Shown: positions 18,260-27,296, counted from the stretch's first letter. The stretch: 64,000 bases of DNA from Mycobacterium sp. 236(2023) (GCF_029623955.1 NZ_JARSBP010000004.1:248001-312000); one strand, 5' to 3'. The notes: generated from the letters alone by a model not told the origin. Made by a program: numbers and translations.

Positions 18260-19783
18260 ATGGTGATCAAACAGCCGCACGCAGACAGCGGCATGGAGGA
18301 TTTCGGATACAAGGAGTCGCTGGACCGCAGCATCGGCAAGTTCGCGAGCTTCGCGGCAGGCGTCAGCTACATCTCGATCCTGACCGGCACGTTCCAGCTC
18401 TTCTACTTCGGTTTCGGCACCGCCGGGCCCGCCTACCTGTGGTCATGGCCCATCGTCTTCGTCGGCCAGATGGCGGTCGCACTGTGTTTCATGGAGCTCG
18501 CCGCGAAATACCCTGTGGCAGGGTCGGTCTACAACTGGAGCAAGAAGCTCGCCAGCAGGATCGTCGGCTGGACATCGGGATGGCTGATGCTCACCGCGTC
18601 GATCGTCACGATCTCCGCCGTGGCACTGGCCTACCAGCTCAACCTCCCGCGATTGTGGAGTGGCTTCCAGATCATCGGTGACGGCAGTGGCACATACGAC
18701 TACGCCGCCAACGCCGTGCTGCTCGGTTCGATTCTGATCGCGTTCACCACCATCGTGAATGCGCTCGGTGTGCGGCTGATGGCGATGATCAATTCCAGCG
18801 GCGTGTTCATCGAGCTCATCGCGGCGGTCCTGATCGTCATCCTGCTCGCCGTCAACGTCGAACGTGGACCCCAGGTGTTCTTCTCCACCAACGGATACGG
18901 CGCCGGAGAGAGCATGGGCTACCTGGGGGCTTTCCTCATCGCGTCGCTGGCATCGGGCTACGTGATGTACGGGTTCGACACCGCGAGCTCGCTGGGGGAA
19001 GAGACGGTCGAACCCCGCCGCACCGCACCCAAAGCGATCGCCCGGGCCATCCTGGCGTCCTTCGTGATCGGCGGCGGCATCCTGGTTTTCGCGGTCATGG
19101 CCGCACCGGACCTGGAGGACCCGGAGCTCGGGGCGAGCAGCGGTGGCCTGCAGTACATCGTCGAGCAGGTGATGTGGGGGCCGCTGGGCAAGATCTTCCT
19201 TGTCTGCATCGTCATCGCGGTCACGGTGTGCTGCCTGGCCGTGCATACCGCGGCGATCCGGTTGACCTTCGCGATGGCGCGCGACAACGCGTTGCCGTTC
19301 GGGGAGAAGCTGGCCACGGTCAATCCGAAGACGCAGACGCCGATCGTCCCGGCCGTCACCATCGGCATCCTCGCGCTGCTCATCTTGGTCATCAACATCG
19401 CGAACATTCAGATCTTCACGGTCCTGACCTCGATCGCCATCATCATGATCTACCTGGCTTACCTGATGGTGACCGGCCCGCTGCTCAAGAAGCGGCTCCG
19501 AGGTGAGTGGCCGCCCAAGGACCTCAAGGAGGGCGGCTACTTCACGATGGGCAAGTGGGGGCTGCCCGTCAACATCGTTGCCGTGGTGTGGGGCGTCGGG
19601 ATGGCGCTGAACCTCGCCTGGCCGCGCGTCGCGGTCTACGGCGAGGGTTGGTATTTCACGTGGGGCGCGTTCCTGTACATCGGCGTCATCCTGGGAGCCG
19701 GCCTGCTGTGGTATTTCCTCAAGGGCCGCAACCACATCGGCACGCTGAAGTCGCACGCTGCCGAAACGGTCTCCGGTGGGTGA
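18260..19783 (+). CDS. APC-superfamily permease, probable choline/amine uptake
   Basis: A 507-residue permease with about twelve membrane helices, belonging to the amino acid/choline transporter branch of the APC superfamily, to which yeast Hnm1 also belongs. The ATG at 18260 has GGGGAAGGA seven nt upstream; an ATG at 18242 would add six residues. The early YKESLDRSIGKFASFAAGVSYISI segment and the MYGFDTASSLGEETVEPRRTAPKAI loop are typical of this branch. The stop lies inside the start of the GMC dehydrogenase gene (8-nt overlap). Uptake of choline, the first pathway substrate, is inferred from position; GABA or another amine is possible. Confidence 0.8.
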   Translation: MVIKQPHADSGMEDFGYKESLDRSIGKFASFAAGVSYISILTGTFQLFYFGFGTAGPAYLWSWPIVFVGQMAVALCFMELAAKYPVAGSVYNWSKKLASRIVGWTSGWLMLTASIVTISAVALAYQLNLPRLWSGFQIIGDGSGTYDYAANAVLLGSILIAFTTIVNALGVRLMAMINSSGVFIELIAAVLIVILLAVNVERGPQVFFSTNGYGAGESMGYLGAFLIASLASGYVMYGFDTASSLGEETVEPRRTAPKAIARAILASFVIGGGILVFAVMAAPDLEDPELGASSGGLQYIVEQVMWGPLGKIFLVCIVIAVTVCCLAVHTAAIRLTFAMARDNALPFGEKLATVNPKTQTPIVPAVTIGILALLILVINIANIQIFTVLTSIAIIMIYLAYLMVTGPLLKKRLRGEWPPKDLKEGGYFTMGKWGLPVNIVAVVWGVGMALNLAWPRVAVYGEGWYFTWGAFLYIGVILGAGLLWYFLKGRNHIGTLKSHAAETVSGG

Positions 19784-21299
19784 CGCGGGAACTTTCGATT
19801 ACGTCGTCGCCGGCGGCGGCACCGCGGGCTGTGTGCTCGCGGCGCGGCTCTCCGAAGATCCGGACGTCACGGTCTGTCTGCTCGAGGCGGGGCCGTCCGA
19901 CGTCGGTGACGACGCGATCCTGGTGTTGTCGGAGTGGATGCATCTGCTGGACTCCGGTTACGACTGGGACTATCCGGTCGAACCGCAGGAGCGCGGCAAC
20001 TCGTTCATGCGCCACGCCAGGGCCAAGGTGCTGGGCGGGTGCTCGTCGCACAATTCCTGCATCGCGTTCCACCCGCCCGCCGAGGCGCTCGACGACTGGG
20101 TCGAGATGGGCGCGGCGGGGTGGGGTGCGGCCGACGTGCTCCCGCTGGTCTCGAGACTGACCGAGACCGTTCTACTGCGTGATGTACCGCCTGATGATCC
20201 CTGTGGCACAGCAGTTTTGGAAGCCGCCGCACTCGCAGGCTTGCCGACGGTGGCATTCAACCGGGGCGAGACGGTCCGCAACGGGGCGGGCTGGTTCCAG
20301 ATCAACGGCGGCCAGGACGGCATCCGCAACTCGACGTCGAAAGCGTTCCTCCATCCGATCCTCGACACCCGTAAGAACCTCGAAGTTCGCACCGATTCCT
20401 GGGTTTCGGAGATCCTGTTCGACGATGCGCTGCGGGCCACCGGTGTTCGCTACCAGCGGCCGGACCTCACCGGCTACGACACGGTGTCCGCGCGCCGTGA
20501 GGTGATCGTCACCGCGGGAGCCATCGACACCCCGAAGCTGTTGATGCTCTCGGGAATCGGGCCCACCGCCCACCTGCGTGAGATCGGCATCGACGTGCGT
20601 GTCGACTCGCCCGGCGTCGGCGCCAACCTCGACGACCACGTCGAAGGACTGGTGTTCTGGGAAGCGTCACAGCCGATGGTGACGACGTCGACACAGTGGT
20701 GGGAGATCGGTCTGTTCACCACCATCGACGAGGGCGTGACGCAGCCCGATCTGATGATGCATTACGGCAGCGTGCCCTTCGACATGAACACGCTGCGCCA
20801 CGGCTACCCGACCACCGACAACGGATTCTGCCTGACTCCCAACGTCACTCAGGGTCGGTCGCGCGGCACGGTGCGGTTGCGGTCACGGGACTTCCGCGAC
20901 CGCGCCAGAGTCGACCCCCGCTACTTCACCGACCCCGACGGCTACGACGACCGCATCATGCTGGCCGGCGTCAAGCTCGCACGCACCATTGGCGCGCAGA
21001 CGCCGCTGGCGCCGTGGGTGGCCCGCGAACTCGCGCCGGGCCCCGAAGCGGTCACCGACGACGAGCTTCTCGACTACATCCACCGCTGTCACAACACCGT
21101 CTACCATCCGGCGGCCACGGCGCGGATGGGATCGGTGGCCGACCCGATGGCGGTGCTCGACCCCCAGTTGCGGGTCAAGGGTGTGTCCGGCCTGCGCGTC
21201 GTGGACGCCTCGGCCATGCCGAAACTTCCTGCGGTCAACCCCAACATCACCGTGATGACCATGGCGGAGAAGTGTGCCGACCTCATCAAAGCCACCTGA
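19776..21299 (+). CDS. GMC oxidoreductase, probable choline dehydrogenase
   Basis: A 507-residue flavoprotein of the glucose-methanol-choline family, expected to oxidise choline to betaine aldehyde. The FAD motif is VVAGGGTAGCVLAARLSEDP near the N-terminus. GMC signatures follow in GCSSHNSCIAFHPP and VTAGAIDTPKLLMLSGIGP. The active-site His and Asn are in YHPAATARMG and VNPNITVMT near the C-terminus. It is shorter than E. coli BetA (about 550). The GTG at 19776 overlaps the permease gene by 8 nt, placing it in the same coupled operon. Substrate is inferred from its neighbours; other alcohol substrates are known for this family. Confidence 0.82.
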   Translation: MGDAGTFDYVVAGGGTAGCVLAARLSEDPDVTVCLLEAGPSDVGDDAILVLSEWMHLLDSGYDWDYPVEPQERGNSFMRHARAKVLGGCSSHNSCIAFHPPAEALDDWVEMGAAGWGAADVLPLVSRLTETVLLRDVPPDDPCGTAVLEAAALAGLPTVAFNRGETVRNGAGWFQINGGQDGIRNSTSKAFLHPILDTRKNLEVRTDSWVSEILFDDALRATGVRYQRPDLTGYDTVSARREVIVTAGAIDTPKLLMLSGIGPTAHLREIGIDVRVDSPGVGANLDDHVEGLVFWEASQPMVTTSTQWWEIGLFTTIDEGVTQPDLMMHYGSVPFDMNTLRHGYPTTDNGFCLTPNVTQGRSRGTVRLRSRDFRDRARVDPRYFTDPDGYDDRIMLAGVKLARTIGAQTPLAPWVARELAPGPEAVTDDELLDYIHRCHNTVYHPAATARMGSVADPMAVLDPQLRVKGVSGLRVVDASAMPKLPAVNPNITVMTMAEKCADLIKAT

Positions 21300-23121
21300 G
21301 CGGCAAGACCTTCCGGCGTTCCTGGCCGAGCACACCCCGTTCCAGGGCTCGACGGACGACGAGCTGGCCGAGCTGGCGGCCGGAGCGTCGATAGAAGAAC
21401 TCGCCGCCGGCGTCGTGGTGGCCGACTACTCGGCGCGGGTGCCCGACGAGATCTGGATGGTGTGCCGCGGAGCTGTCACGTTGCGCTCCAGCGGAGACGG
21501 CGCCCTGATCGACGTCGTCACCGCGGGCGGCATCTTCGGCTACATGCCACTGCTGACAGGCGCGGGCATGGATTTCGAAGCGCGCACGACGACGCCGAGC
21601 ACGCTGATCAGACTGCCCGGTGCGCTGGTGCGTGCGCAGTTCGCCAAGCCGGCGGGCCTGGCGTTCCTGGCGTCGTCGGGCTGGACCCGCGCGGCGGACC
21701 GGCCGACCATCGCGCCCGCCACCGACAGCAGGCCCGTCGCCGAACTCGTCCACGGCGAGGTGCTGGTGGTCGCACCGTCGGACCGGGTGCGCGACGTCGT
21801 CGTCAAGATGACCGAGAACCACGTGTCGTATGCGTTGATCCGCCTGCCGGACGGGCACTTCGGGATCTTCACCGATCGGGACCTGCGCACGCGTGTGGTG
21901 GCGGCGGGGCTCCCGGTCGACGTGGCCATCGAGCGCGTGATGAGTGCTCCTGCCCGCACGGTCACCACAGACCTCACCGCCGACAGCGTGCTGATGGAGA
22001 TGCTGGAATGCGGGCTGCGGCACATGCCGGTACTGACGCCCCGCGGCGCCGTCGTCGGAGTGCTCGAAGACGCCGATCTGCTGGCCGCCTCGGCGCGGCA
22101 GAGCTTCATGCTGCGCCGCTCGATCGCCCAGGCCGCGGATGCGACGCAGCTGCAGCAGGTCGGGCAGCGGGTGACCACCACGGCCGTCGAACTGTTCCGC
22201 AACGGCACCAAAGCTACCGCCACCAGCGCCATCCTGTCCGTCGTCATCGACAGCCTGGTCCGTCGAGCCCTGGAACTGGTTCTCGCGCAGCCGGATAACG
22301 CGGGCATCGACGGTTTCGCCTGGCTGATTTCCGGCAGTGTGGCCCGTCGCGAGGCCATGCCGTCCTCCGATGTCGACAGTGCCCTGTCGCTACGCGACGA
22401 CGCGGCCGGTCAGACCGCGCACCTACGCGCGATCGCCTCTGAGGTGCACGATCTGCTGGATGCCTGCGGTCTGCCGCAGGATCGCAACGGGGCGATCGCT
22501 TCCTCCCCGAGATTCTCTCGCACGCAATCGGATTGGCGTAGCGCAGCGCATGGGTGGCTGGACGACCCGCTGCGCGATCAGGGGCTGATCATGTCATCGC
22601 TGCTGATCGACGCGCGCGTGGTCTGGGGTGACCCCGCCCTGCACACGGTGCCCGGGGCATTCCATCGGATCCGTGAGCAGTATCCGAATGCGTTGCGGCT
22701 GCAACTGCTCGACGTGCTGTCGGGCAAGGTGCGGACTCGTTCGCTGCGCGACGTGCTGTCGCGGCGCGGCGGCACCTTCGACCTGAAGAACCACGCCGTG
22801 ACACCGATCGTCAATCTGGCTCGGTGGGGTGGCCTGAGTGCGGGCGTCACAACCGCGTCCACCCCGACCAGGCTGGAGGCCGCAGCCGAATCCGGCGCAC
22901 TCAGCGAGTCGGACGCCCGCACGCTGTGCGACGTGTTCGCGATGGCGCAGCGGCTCCGACTGGCTCACCAGGTCGAGCAATTGGCCGCCGGTCATACGCC
23001 CAACGACATCATCACGATGTCGGAGTTGTCACCCCTGAACCGCAGCCTCCTCGGCGACGGGCTGCGCGAGATCGCGGCGGTGCGCCGACGTGTCGGCAAT
23101 GTCGGACTCACCGGCGTATAG
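21274..23121 (+). CDS. cNMP-binding-like/CBS/DUF294 nucleotidyltransferase signalling protein
   Basis: A 615-residue cytoplasmic multidomain protein. Residues ~15-105 look like a cyclic-nucleotide-binding beta-roll, ~145-265 like a pair of CBS domains (DRVRDVVVKMTENHVSYALI, GLRHMPVLTPRGAVVGVLEDADL). Residues ~290-450 are a DUF294 nucleotidyltransferase core with SGSVARREAMPSSDVDSALS, keeping the G-S and D-x-D residues. The rest matches the DUF294 C-terminal substrate-binding domain. It resembles GlnD-type uridylyltransferases in architecture. GTG at 21274 overlaps the dehydrogenase gene by 26 nt; no later canonical start precedes the conserved region. Probably a metabolite- or nucleotide-sensing regulator of the island; target unknown. 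Confidence 0.8.
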   Translation: MPTSSKPPERQDLPAFLAEHTPFQGSTDDELAELAAGASIEELAAGVVVADYSARVPDEIWMVCRGAVTLRSSGDGALIDVVTAGGIFGYMPLLTGAGMDFEARTTTPSTLIRLPGALVRAQFAKPAGLAFLASSGWTRAADRPTIAPATDSRPVAELVHGEVLVVAPSDRVRDVVVKMTENHVSYALIRLPDGHFGIFTDRDLRTRVVAAGLPVDVAIERVMSAPARTVTTDLTADSVLMEMLECGLRHMPVLTPRGAVVGVLEDADLLAASARQSFMLRRSIAQAADATQLQQVGQRVTTTAVELFRNGTKATATSAILSVVIDSLVRRALELVLAQPDNAGIDGFAWLISGSVARREAMPSSDVDSALSLRDDAAGQTAHLRAIASEVHDLLDACGLPQDRNGAIASSPRFSRTQSDWRSAAHGWLDDPLRDQGLIMSSLLIDARVVWGDPALHTVPGAFHRIREQYPNALRLQLLDVLSGKVRTRSLRDVLSRRGGTFDLKNHAVTPIVNLARWGGLSAGVTTASTPTRLEAAAESGALSESDARTLCDVFAMAQRLRLAHQVEQLAAGHTPNDIITMSELSPLNRSLLGDGLREIAAVRRRVGNVGLTGV

Positions 23122-23133
23122 GCTGGTCACGTA

Positions 23134-23928
23134 ATGGCAAAGCACGACACCACGTCACCGGGCGATCCGCCGGCCGCCGTGCAATCAGTGGATCGCGCGT
23201 TGACGGTGCTGGAGATCGTCGCCCAGCTCGGCCAGGCCGGGGTCACCGAGATCGCGGCCGAACTCGGGGTCCACAAGTCGACGGTGTCGCGACTGATCGC
23301 CGTGCTGGAGGCGCGCGGATACGTCGAGCAGGTGTCCGAGCGAGGCAAGTACCGTTTGGGTTTCGCGATCCCGCGGCTGGCTCACGTGGCGGGAAGTCAG
23401 AGCGATCTGGTCAAGCTGGGCCAGGACGCCTGCGACGTTCTCAGTGTCGACGTGGGGGAGACCGCCAATCTTGCCGTCCTCGACCAGGACCGGATCGTCA
23501 ACATCGTCGAGACGATCGGCCCCGCCGAGATCACCCTGCGAACCTGGGTCGGACAGAGTTGCCCGGCCTACGCCACGTCGAGCGGCAAGGTGCTGCTGGC
23601 AGGCCTGGACCCCAACGATGTCCGCTCCCGCGTCGCGGCGCCGATCTTCGCGTTCACCGAGTACACGGTCGGTGACCTCGCCGGTCTGGCCGACGAACTC
23701 GCCGCTGTCCGTGAACGCGGCTGGGCCAGCGTGAGCGAGGAACTCGAGGTGGGGTTGAACGCTGTGGCCGCACCCGTCTACGACGTGCACTCGCAAGTCG
23801 TTGCCGCGCTCAGTGTTTCGGGTCCCTCCTACCGGCTGGCTCCCGACCGGTTCGAAGAGGTCGCCAAGCAGACGATCGCGGCCGCCGACGAGATCAGCCG
23901 CAAGTTGGGCTGGACCGCACGCGACTGA
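23134..23928 (+). CDS. IclR-family transcriptional regulator
   Basis: A 264-residue regulator with an N-terminal winged helix (residues ~17-75: SVDRALTVLEIVAQL, GVTEIAAELGVHKSTVSRLIAVLEARGYVEQ) and the IclR effector domain (residues ~90-260, with TWVGQSCPAYATSSGKVLLAGL and a SEELEVGLNAVAAPV stretch). It closes the choline/betaine island, 12 nt after the DUF294 gene, and probably controls it in response to a pathway intermediate. The twin palindromes at 11907-11940 are its best candidate operator. A TAGGCT box at 23119-23124 lies nine nt before the ATG and may give it a separate, nearly leaderless promoter. Confidence 0.88.
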   Translation: MAKHDTTSPGDPPAAVQSVDRALTVLEIVAQLGQAGVTEIAAELGVHKSTVSRLIAVLEARGYVEQVSERGKYRLGFAIPRLAHVAGSQSDLVKLGQDACDVLSVDVGETANLAVLDQDRIVNIVETIGPAEITLRTWVGQSCPAYATSSGKVLLAGLDPNDVRSRVAAPIFAFTEYTVGDLAGLADELAAVRERGWASVSEELEVGLNAVAAPVYDVHSQVVAALSVSGPSYRLAPDRFEEVAKQTIAAADEISRKLGWTARD

Positions 23929-23933
23929 GTCGT

Positions 23934-23947
23934 CGAGCGCACGCTCG
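23934..23947. terminator. hairpin between convergent genes
   Basis: CGAGCG-CA-CGCTCG is a perfect palindrome in the 25-bp gap between the IclR stop and the stop of the minus-strand hydrolase. It could terminate transcription from both sides. Its core matches the hairpin after prcA at 11 of 12 positions. Confidence 0.45.
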
Positions 23948-23953
23948 GCGATG

Positions 23954-25558
23954 TCACAACACGGCACGACGCACGGTCTGCGAATCGCCGGTGATGACGG
24001 CAAGGATCGTCCGCCACGAATCGGACGGCCTGTTCAACATCCCGGAGTGGGCCTCCCAACCCTCGACCGGTGCGCCATCGTCGTAAAAGCCTGTCCGCAA
24101 AGGGATTACGGTGGGGATCTCGTCGGGGTCGGCACCGTGGGGCCCGCCGGGAATGCCCTGCACAAGCTCGATGAAGTCACCCGGCGCGGTCATCGAGAAC
24201 CGTAGGACATCAGGGTTCCTGTTGTGCCAGTCGCCGGGGTCGTCGACACCGACACCGGCCCCTGCCGCCGCCACGAACAGGGTGCGGTCCGATGTGAGCC
24301 CCATCGTCTCCGCGGTCCCGACGATCGACCCGCCGTACGAATGCCCGATCACCGTCACCGGCACCCCGTCGGCGACGCGGCGATCGACGTCTTCGCTGAA
24401 CGCGACGAGGCGCGGAGCCATGTCCACTGCGTACTGCGCGTCCGCGGCGTGCAGGACGGCGGCCGGTGCGCGAACCTGCGGGAACGGCCCGCCGAGATAG
24501 GTGATGACGGCGACCTCGCCGCGCGACCCCGACACGAAACGGCGTGCCGTGGCCGTCGTCGTGGCCGAACCTTCGATCGTCGTGTTCACTCCGGGCACCA
24601 GCACGGCGACACTGCGTGCCGCAGCGAGGTTCCCGTTGACCTCGACGAGTGAGGCCCTTGCGGGGTCGAACGCAACGATCTGCCGGGGAATCCGTCCTCG
24701 GCCCGCGGGGTCGTCGACTTCGCCGAGCAGGCTGCGGTAGAAGGCGATGCGACGGCGGGACACAGGGTCGGTGCCGGTCTCGGCGAGAATCGCGGCCGCG
24801 ATGTTGATGCGGTTCGCGGCCATCCGCATGTCCCAGGGGATTCCGTCGGTGTTGCCGACCTGGCGGGGGAAGTCCGCGATCAGCCGGCTGCGCTGGTCCG
24901 GGGTCATCGCGGAGATCTGGGTGGCGATCCTGTCCTGGCTCATCGCGGGCCATGCGTCGACGACATCGACCGCCTCCACGGGCCACGCGCCGGCGGGAAC
25001 CGTCGCCGCTCGCGGTGCGGGGCTGTCGCCTTCGGTCAACGCCGCGGTGATGTCGTGGGCCGCGTCGAGGTCGGCGGCTTCGAGCCGGTCCAGGGCGTCG
25101 ACGATGCGGACGCCCAGTTCGGCGGCCCGTACCCCGCGCATTTCGTCAGCCACCGCGTCGTCGCCGCCGGCGAGCACCACCAACAACGGGGACGCCGCTG
25201 CCGCAACCGTCACCGATCCGTCATCGGCCACCGCGAACCCGTCCCGCAGCGCCGCGTCCACCCCGGCGAGAACCTCGTCGCGGGCCGCAACCATCTGCAC
25301 GGAACCGTCGCGCGCCGCCACCGACGCGACGACGAGACGACGCGCCACCAGCGCCGCGTCCGAACTAATCAGTCGTGTGCTCTCCCGCGCGGCGTCGGCG
25401 GCGGTACCCGTCCAATAGTCGTGACTTCGGTCCGCGTCGGCGACGGCGTCGTCAACCCGTCCGCGCAGGCGTCTGGCCGCCGCGTCCCAGTCCCGGGCCA
25501 GCGTCAGCAGTGCCTCGGGCCTCCACTGCTGCGCCAGAGAGACGGTGGGACGGCTCAC
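23954..25558 (-). CDS. alpha/beta hydrolase (DUF1023) with N-terminal WXG100-like hairpin
   Basis: A 534-residue protein. The first ~100 residues are an Ala/Arg-rich helical hairpin containing YWTGTAADAARESTR, a W-x-G turn as in WXG100/type VII secretion substrates. The C-terminal half is an alpha/beta hydrolase of the DUF1023 group: VTVIGHSYGGSIVG holds the nucleophile Ser407, and a strand with VAVLVPGVNTT precedes it. There is no Sec signal peptide. The GTG at 25558 overlaps the stop of the small upstream gene (GTGA). Esterase, lipase or amidase activity is likely; the substrate is unknown. Export through an ESX system is inferred from the N-terminal shape only. Confidence 0.75.
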   Translation of the reverse strand: MSRPTVSLAQQWRPEALLTLARDWDAAARRLRGRVDDAVADADRSHDYWTGTAADAARESTRLISSDAALVARRLVVASVAARDGSVQMVAARDEVLAGVDAALRDGFAVADDGSVTVAAAASPLLVVLAGGDDAVADEMRGVRAAELGVRIVDALDRLEAADLDAAHDITAALTEGDSPAPRAATVPAGAWPVEAVDVVDAWPAMSQDRIATQISAMTPDQRSRLIADFPRQVGNTDGIPWDMRMAANRINIAAAILAETGTDPVSRRRIAFYRSLLGEVDDPAGRGRIPRQIVAFDPARASLVEVNGNLAAARSVAVLVPGVNTTIEGSATTTATARRFVSGSRGEVAVITYLGGPFPQVRAPAAVLHAADAQYAVDMAPRLVAFSEDVDRRVADGVPVTVIGHSYGGSIVGTAETMGLTSDRTLFVAAAGAGVGVDDPGDWHNRNPDVLRFSMTAPGDFIELVQGIPGGPHGADPDEIPTVIPLRTGFYDDGAPVEGWEAHSGMLNRPSDSWRTILAVITGDSQTVRRAVL

Positions 25559-25833
25559 CGCACCGCGAACCGATCCCCGTTGACGGCGTCCGCGTGTGCA
25601 AAGGCCTCGGCCGACGCACGCGCGGCCATCGCCCAGCTGTTCAGGCCCGCGATCACCGTGGCGACCTGCTCGGCGATCAGGTCCGCCGCCGGTACCGCGC
25701 CGACGGCCGAGCCGTGCAGGTCGTAGCCGCCAGGCTCGGGCCACGACATCCCCTCGACGTCGGCCGCGACGCCCCAAAAGCTGTCCGCCAACGCCCGCAA
25801 CCGGTCCAGATCGACGTGTGCGATTTCCCCCAT
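25555..25833 (-). CDS. small WXG100-like helical protein
   Basis: A 92-residue protein, mostly helical by composition, with a central Trp/Gly/Pro-rich turn (FWGVAADVEGMSWPEPGG) between two helices. It resembles mycobacterial ESX-associated and WXG100-like proteins and pairs in a coupled operon (GTGA overlap) with a WXG-bearing hydrolase. It could be the heterodimer partner needed for secretion or folding of that hydrolase. No classical YxxxD/E export motif is evident at its C-terminus. The start is an ATG at 25833, 104 bp from the divergent pafA start. Confidence 0.65.
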   Translation of the reverse strand: MGEIAHVDLDRLRALADSFWGVAADVEGMSWPEPGGYDLHGSAVGAVPAADLIAEQVATVIAGLNSWAMAARASAEAFAHADAVNGDRFAVR

Positions 25834-25924
25834 GGCTCATGCTTGCAGGCGCGAGGAGAGGTCGACCGAGTTATCCACAGGCCCTGACCCGGGTGTCCGG
25901 CCGACCTGTGAGCCAGACAACTTG

Positions 25925-25930
25925 TAGTCT
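25925..25930 (+). promoter_or_regulatory. -10 box for leaderless pafA
   Basis: TAGTCT (TANNNT) ends 7 nt before the pafA GTG at 25938, suggesting transcription starts at the initiation codon. No Shine-Dalgarno sequence precedes this start. Confidence 0.5.
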
Positions 25931-25937
25931 CGGTGAG

Positions 25938-27296
25938 GTGCAGCGACGAATCATGGGCATCGAGACGGAATTCGGTGTCACCTGCACGTTCCACGGCCAC
26001 CGCCGGCTGAGCCCCGACGAGGTCGCCCGCTATCTCTTCCGCCGGGTGGTGTCCTGGGGACGTAGCAGCAACGTCTTCCTCCGTAACGGTGCGCGCCTGT
26101 ATCTGGACGTGGGCAGCCACCCCGAATATGCGACCGCGGAATGCGACAGCCTGACCCAGCTGGTGACCCACGACCGGGCGGGCGAGCGGGTCCTCGAGGA
26201 TCTGCTGATCGACGCCGAGCAGCGCCTCGCCGACGAAGGTATCGGCGGCGACATCTATCTGTTCAAGAACAACACGGACTCCGCGGGCAACTCGTACGGC
26301 TGCCACGAGAACTACCTGATCGTGCGGGCGGGCGAGTTCTCCCGGATCTCCGACGTGCTGCTGCCGTTCCTGGTGACGCGCCAGTTGATCTGCGGCGCGG
26401 GCAAGGTCCTGCAGACGCCCAAGGCGGCGACGTACTGCCTGTCCCAGCGCGCCGAACACATCTGGGAGGGCGTCTCGTCCGCGACGACGCGGTCCCGTCC
26501 GATCATCAACACCCGCGACGAACCGCACGCCGACGCCGAGAAGTACCGGCGTCTGCACGTCATCGTCGGCGACTCCAACATGAGCGAGTCGACCACGATG
26601 CTCAAGGTCGGTTCGGCGTCGCTGGTGCTGGAGATGATCGAGGCAGGCGTCGCGTTCCGCGACTTCTCCCTGGACAATCCGATCCGCGCGATCCGCGAGG
26701 TCAGCCACGACCTGACCGGACGGCGGCCCGTGCGGCTGGCCGGTGGCAGGCAGGCCAGCGCGCTGGACATCCAGCGCGAGTACTACGCCCGCGCGGTCGA
26801 GTACCTGCAGACCCGCGAACCGAACACCAACATCGAACAGGTCGTCGACCTGTGGGGTCGCCAGCTCGACGCCGTCGAGAGCCAGGACTTCGCCAAGGTC
26901 GACACCGAGATCGACTGGGTGATCAAGCGCAAGCTGTTCCAGCGCTACCAGGACCGTTACAACATGGAGCTGTCCGATCCGAAGATCAGCCAGCTCGACC
27001 TCGCCTACCACGACATCAAGCGCGGTCGCGGCGTGTTCGACCTGCTGCAGCGCAAGGGTCTGGCGGCCCGGATCACCACCGACGAAGAGATCGAGGCGGC
27101 GGTCAACACCCCGCCGCAGACCACGCGGGCCAAGCTGCGCGGCGAGTTCATCAGCGCCGCCCAGGAAGCCGGCCGGGACTTCACCGTCGACTGGGTGCAC
27201 CTCAAGCTCAACGATCAGGCGCAGCGCACCGTGCTCTGCAAGGATCCGTTCCGCTCGGTGGACGAAAGGGTCAAGCGGCTCATCGCTTCTATGTGA
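25938..27296 (+). CDS. pafA: Pup-protein ligase PafA
   Basis: PafA uses ATP to join the C-terminal glutamate of deamidated Pup to substrate lysines. The 452-residue product is nearly identical along its length to the M. tuberculosis enzyme as recalled. The glutamine-synthetase-like fold shows Glu9 in RIMGIETEFG, the conserved Asp57 in ARLYLDVGSHPEY, and the TRDEPHADAEKYRRLHVI signature shared with Dop. The GTG at 25938 reproduces the conserved start; the frame remains open upstream without conservation. The last 8 nt overlap the convergent methyltransferase gene. Dop in this window is its structural paralogue. Confidence 0.98.
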   Translation: MQRRIMGIETEFGVTCTFHGHRRLSPDEVARYLFRRVVSWGRSSNVFLRNGARLYLDVGSHPEYATAECDSLTQLVTHDRAGERVLEDLLIDAEQRLADEGIGGDIYLFKNNTDSAGNSYGCHENYLIVRAGEFSRISDVLLPFLVTRQLICGAGKVLQTPKAATYCLSQRAEHIWEGVSSATTRSRPIINTRDEPHADAEKYRRLHVIVGDSNMSESTTMLKVGSASLVLEMIEAGVAFRDFSLDNPIRAIREVSHDLTGRRPVRLAGGRQASALDIQREYYARAVEYLQTREPNTNIEQVVDLWGRQLDAVESQDFAKVDTEIDWVIKRKLFQRYQDRYNMELSDPKISQLDLAYHDIKRGRGVFDLLQRKGLAARITTDEEIEAAVNTPPQTTRAKLRGEFISAAQEAGRDFTVDWVHLKLNDQAQRTVLCKDPFRSVDERVKRLIASM

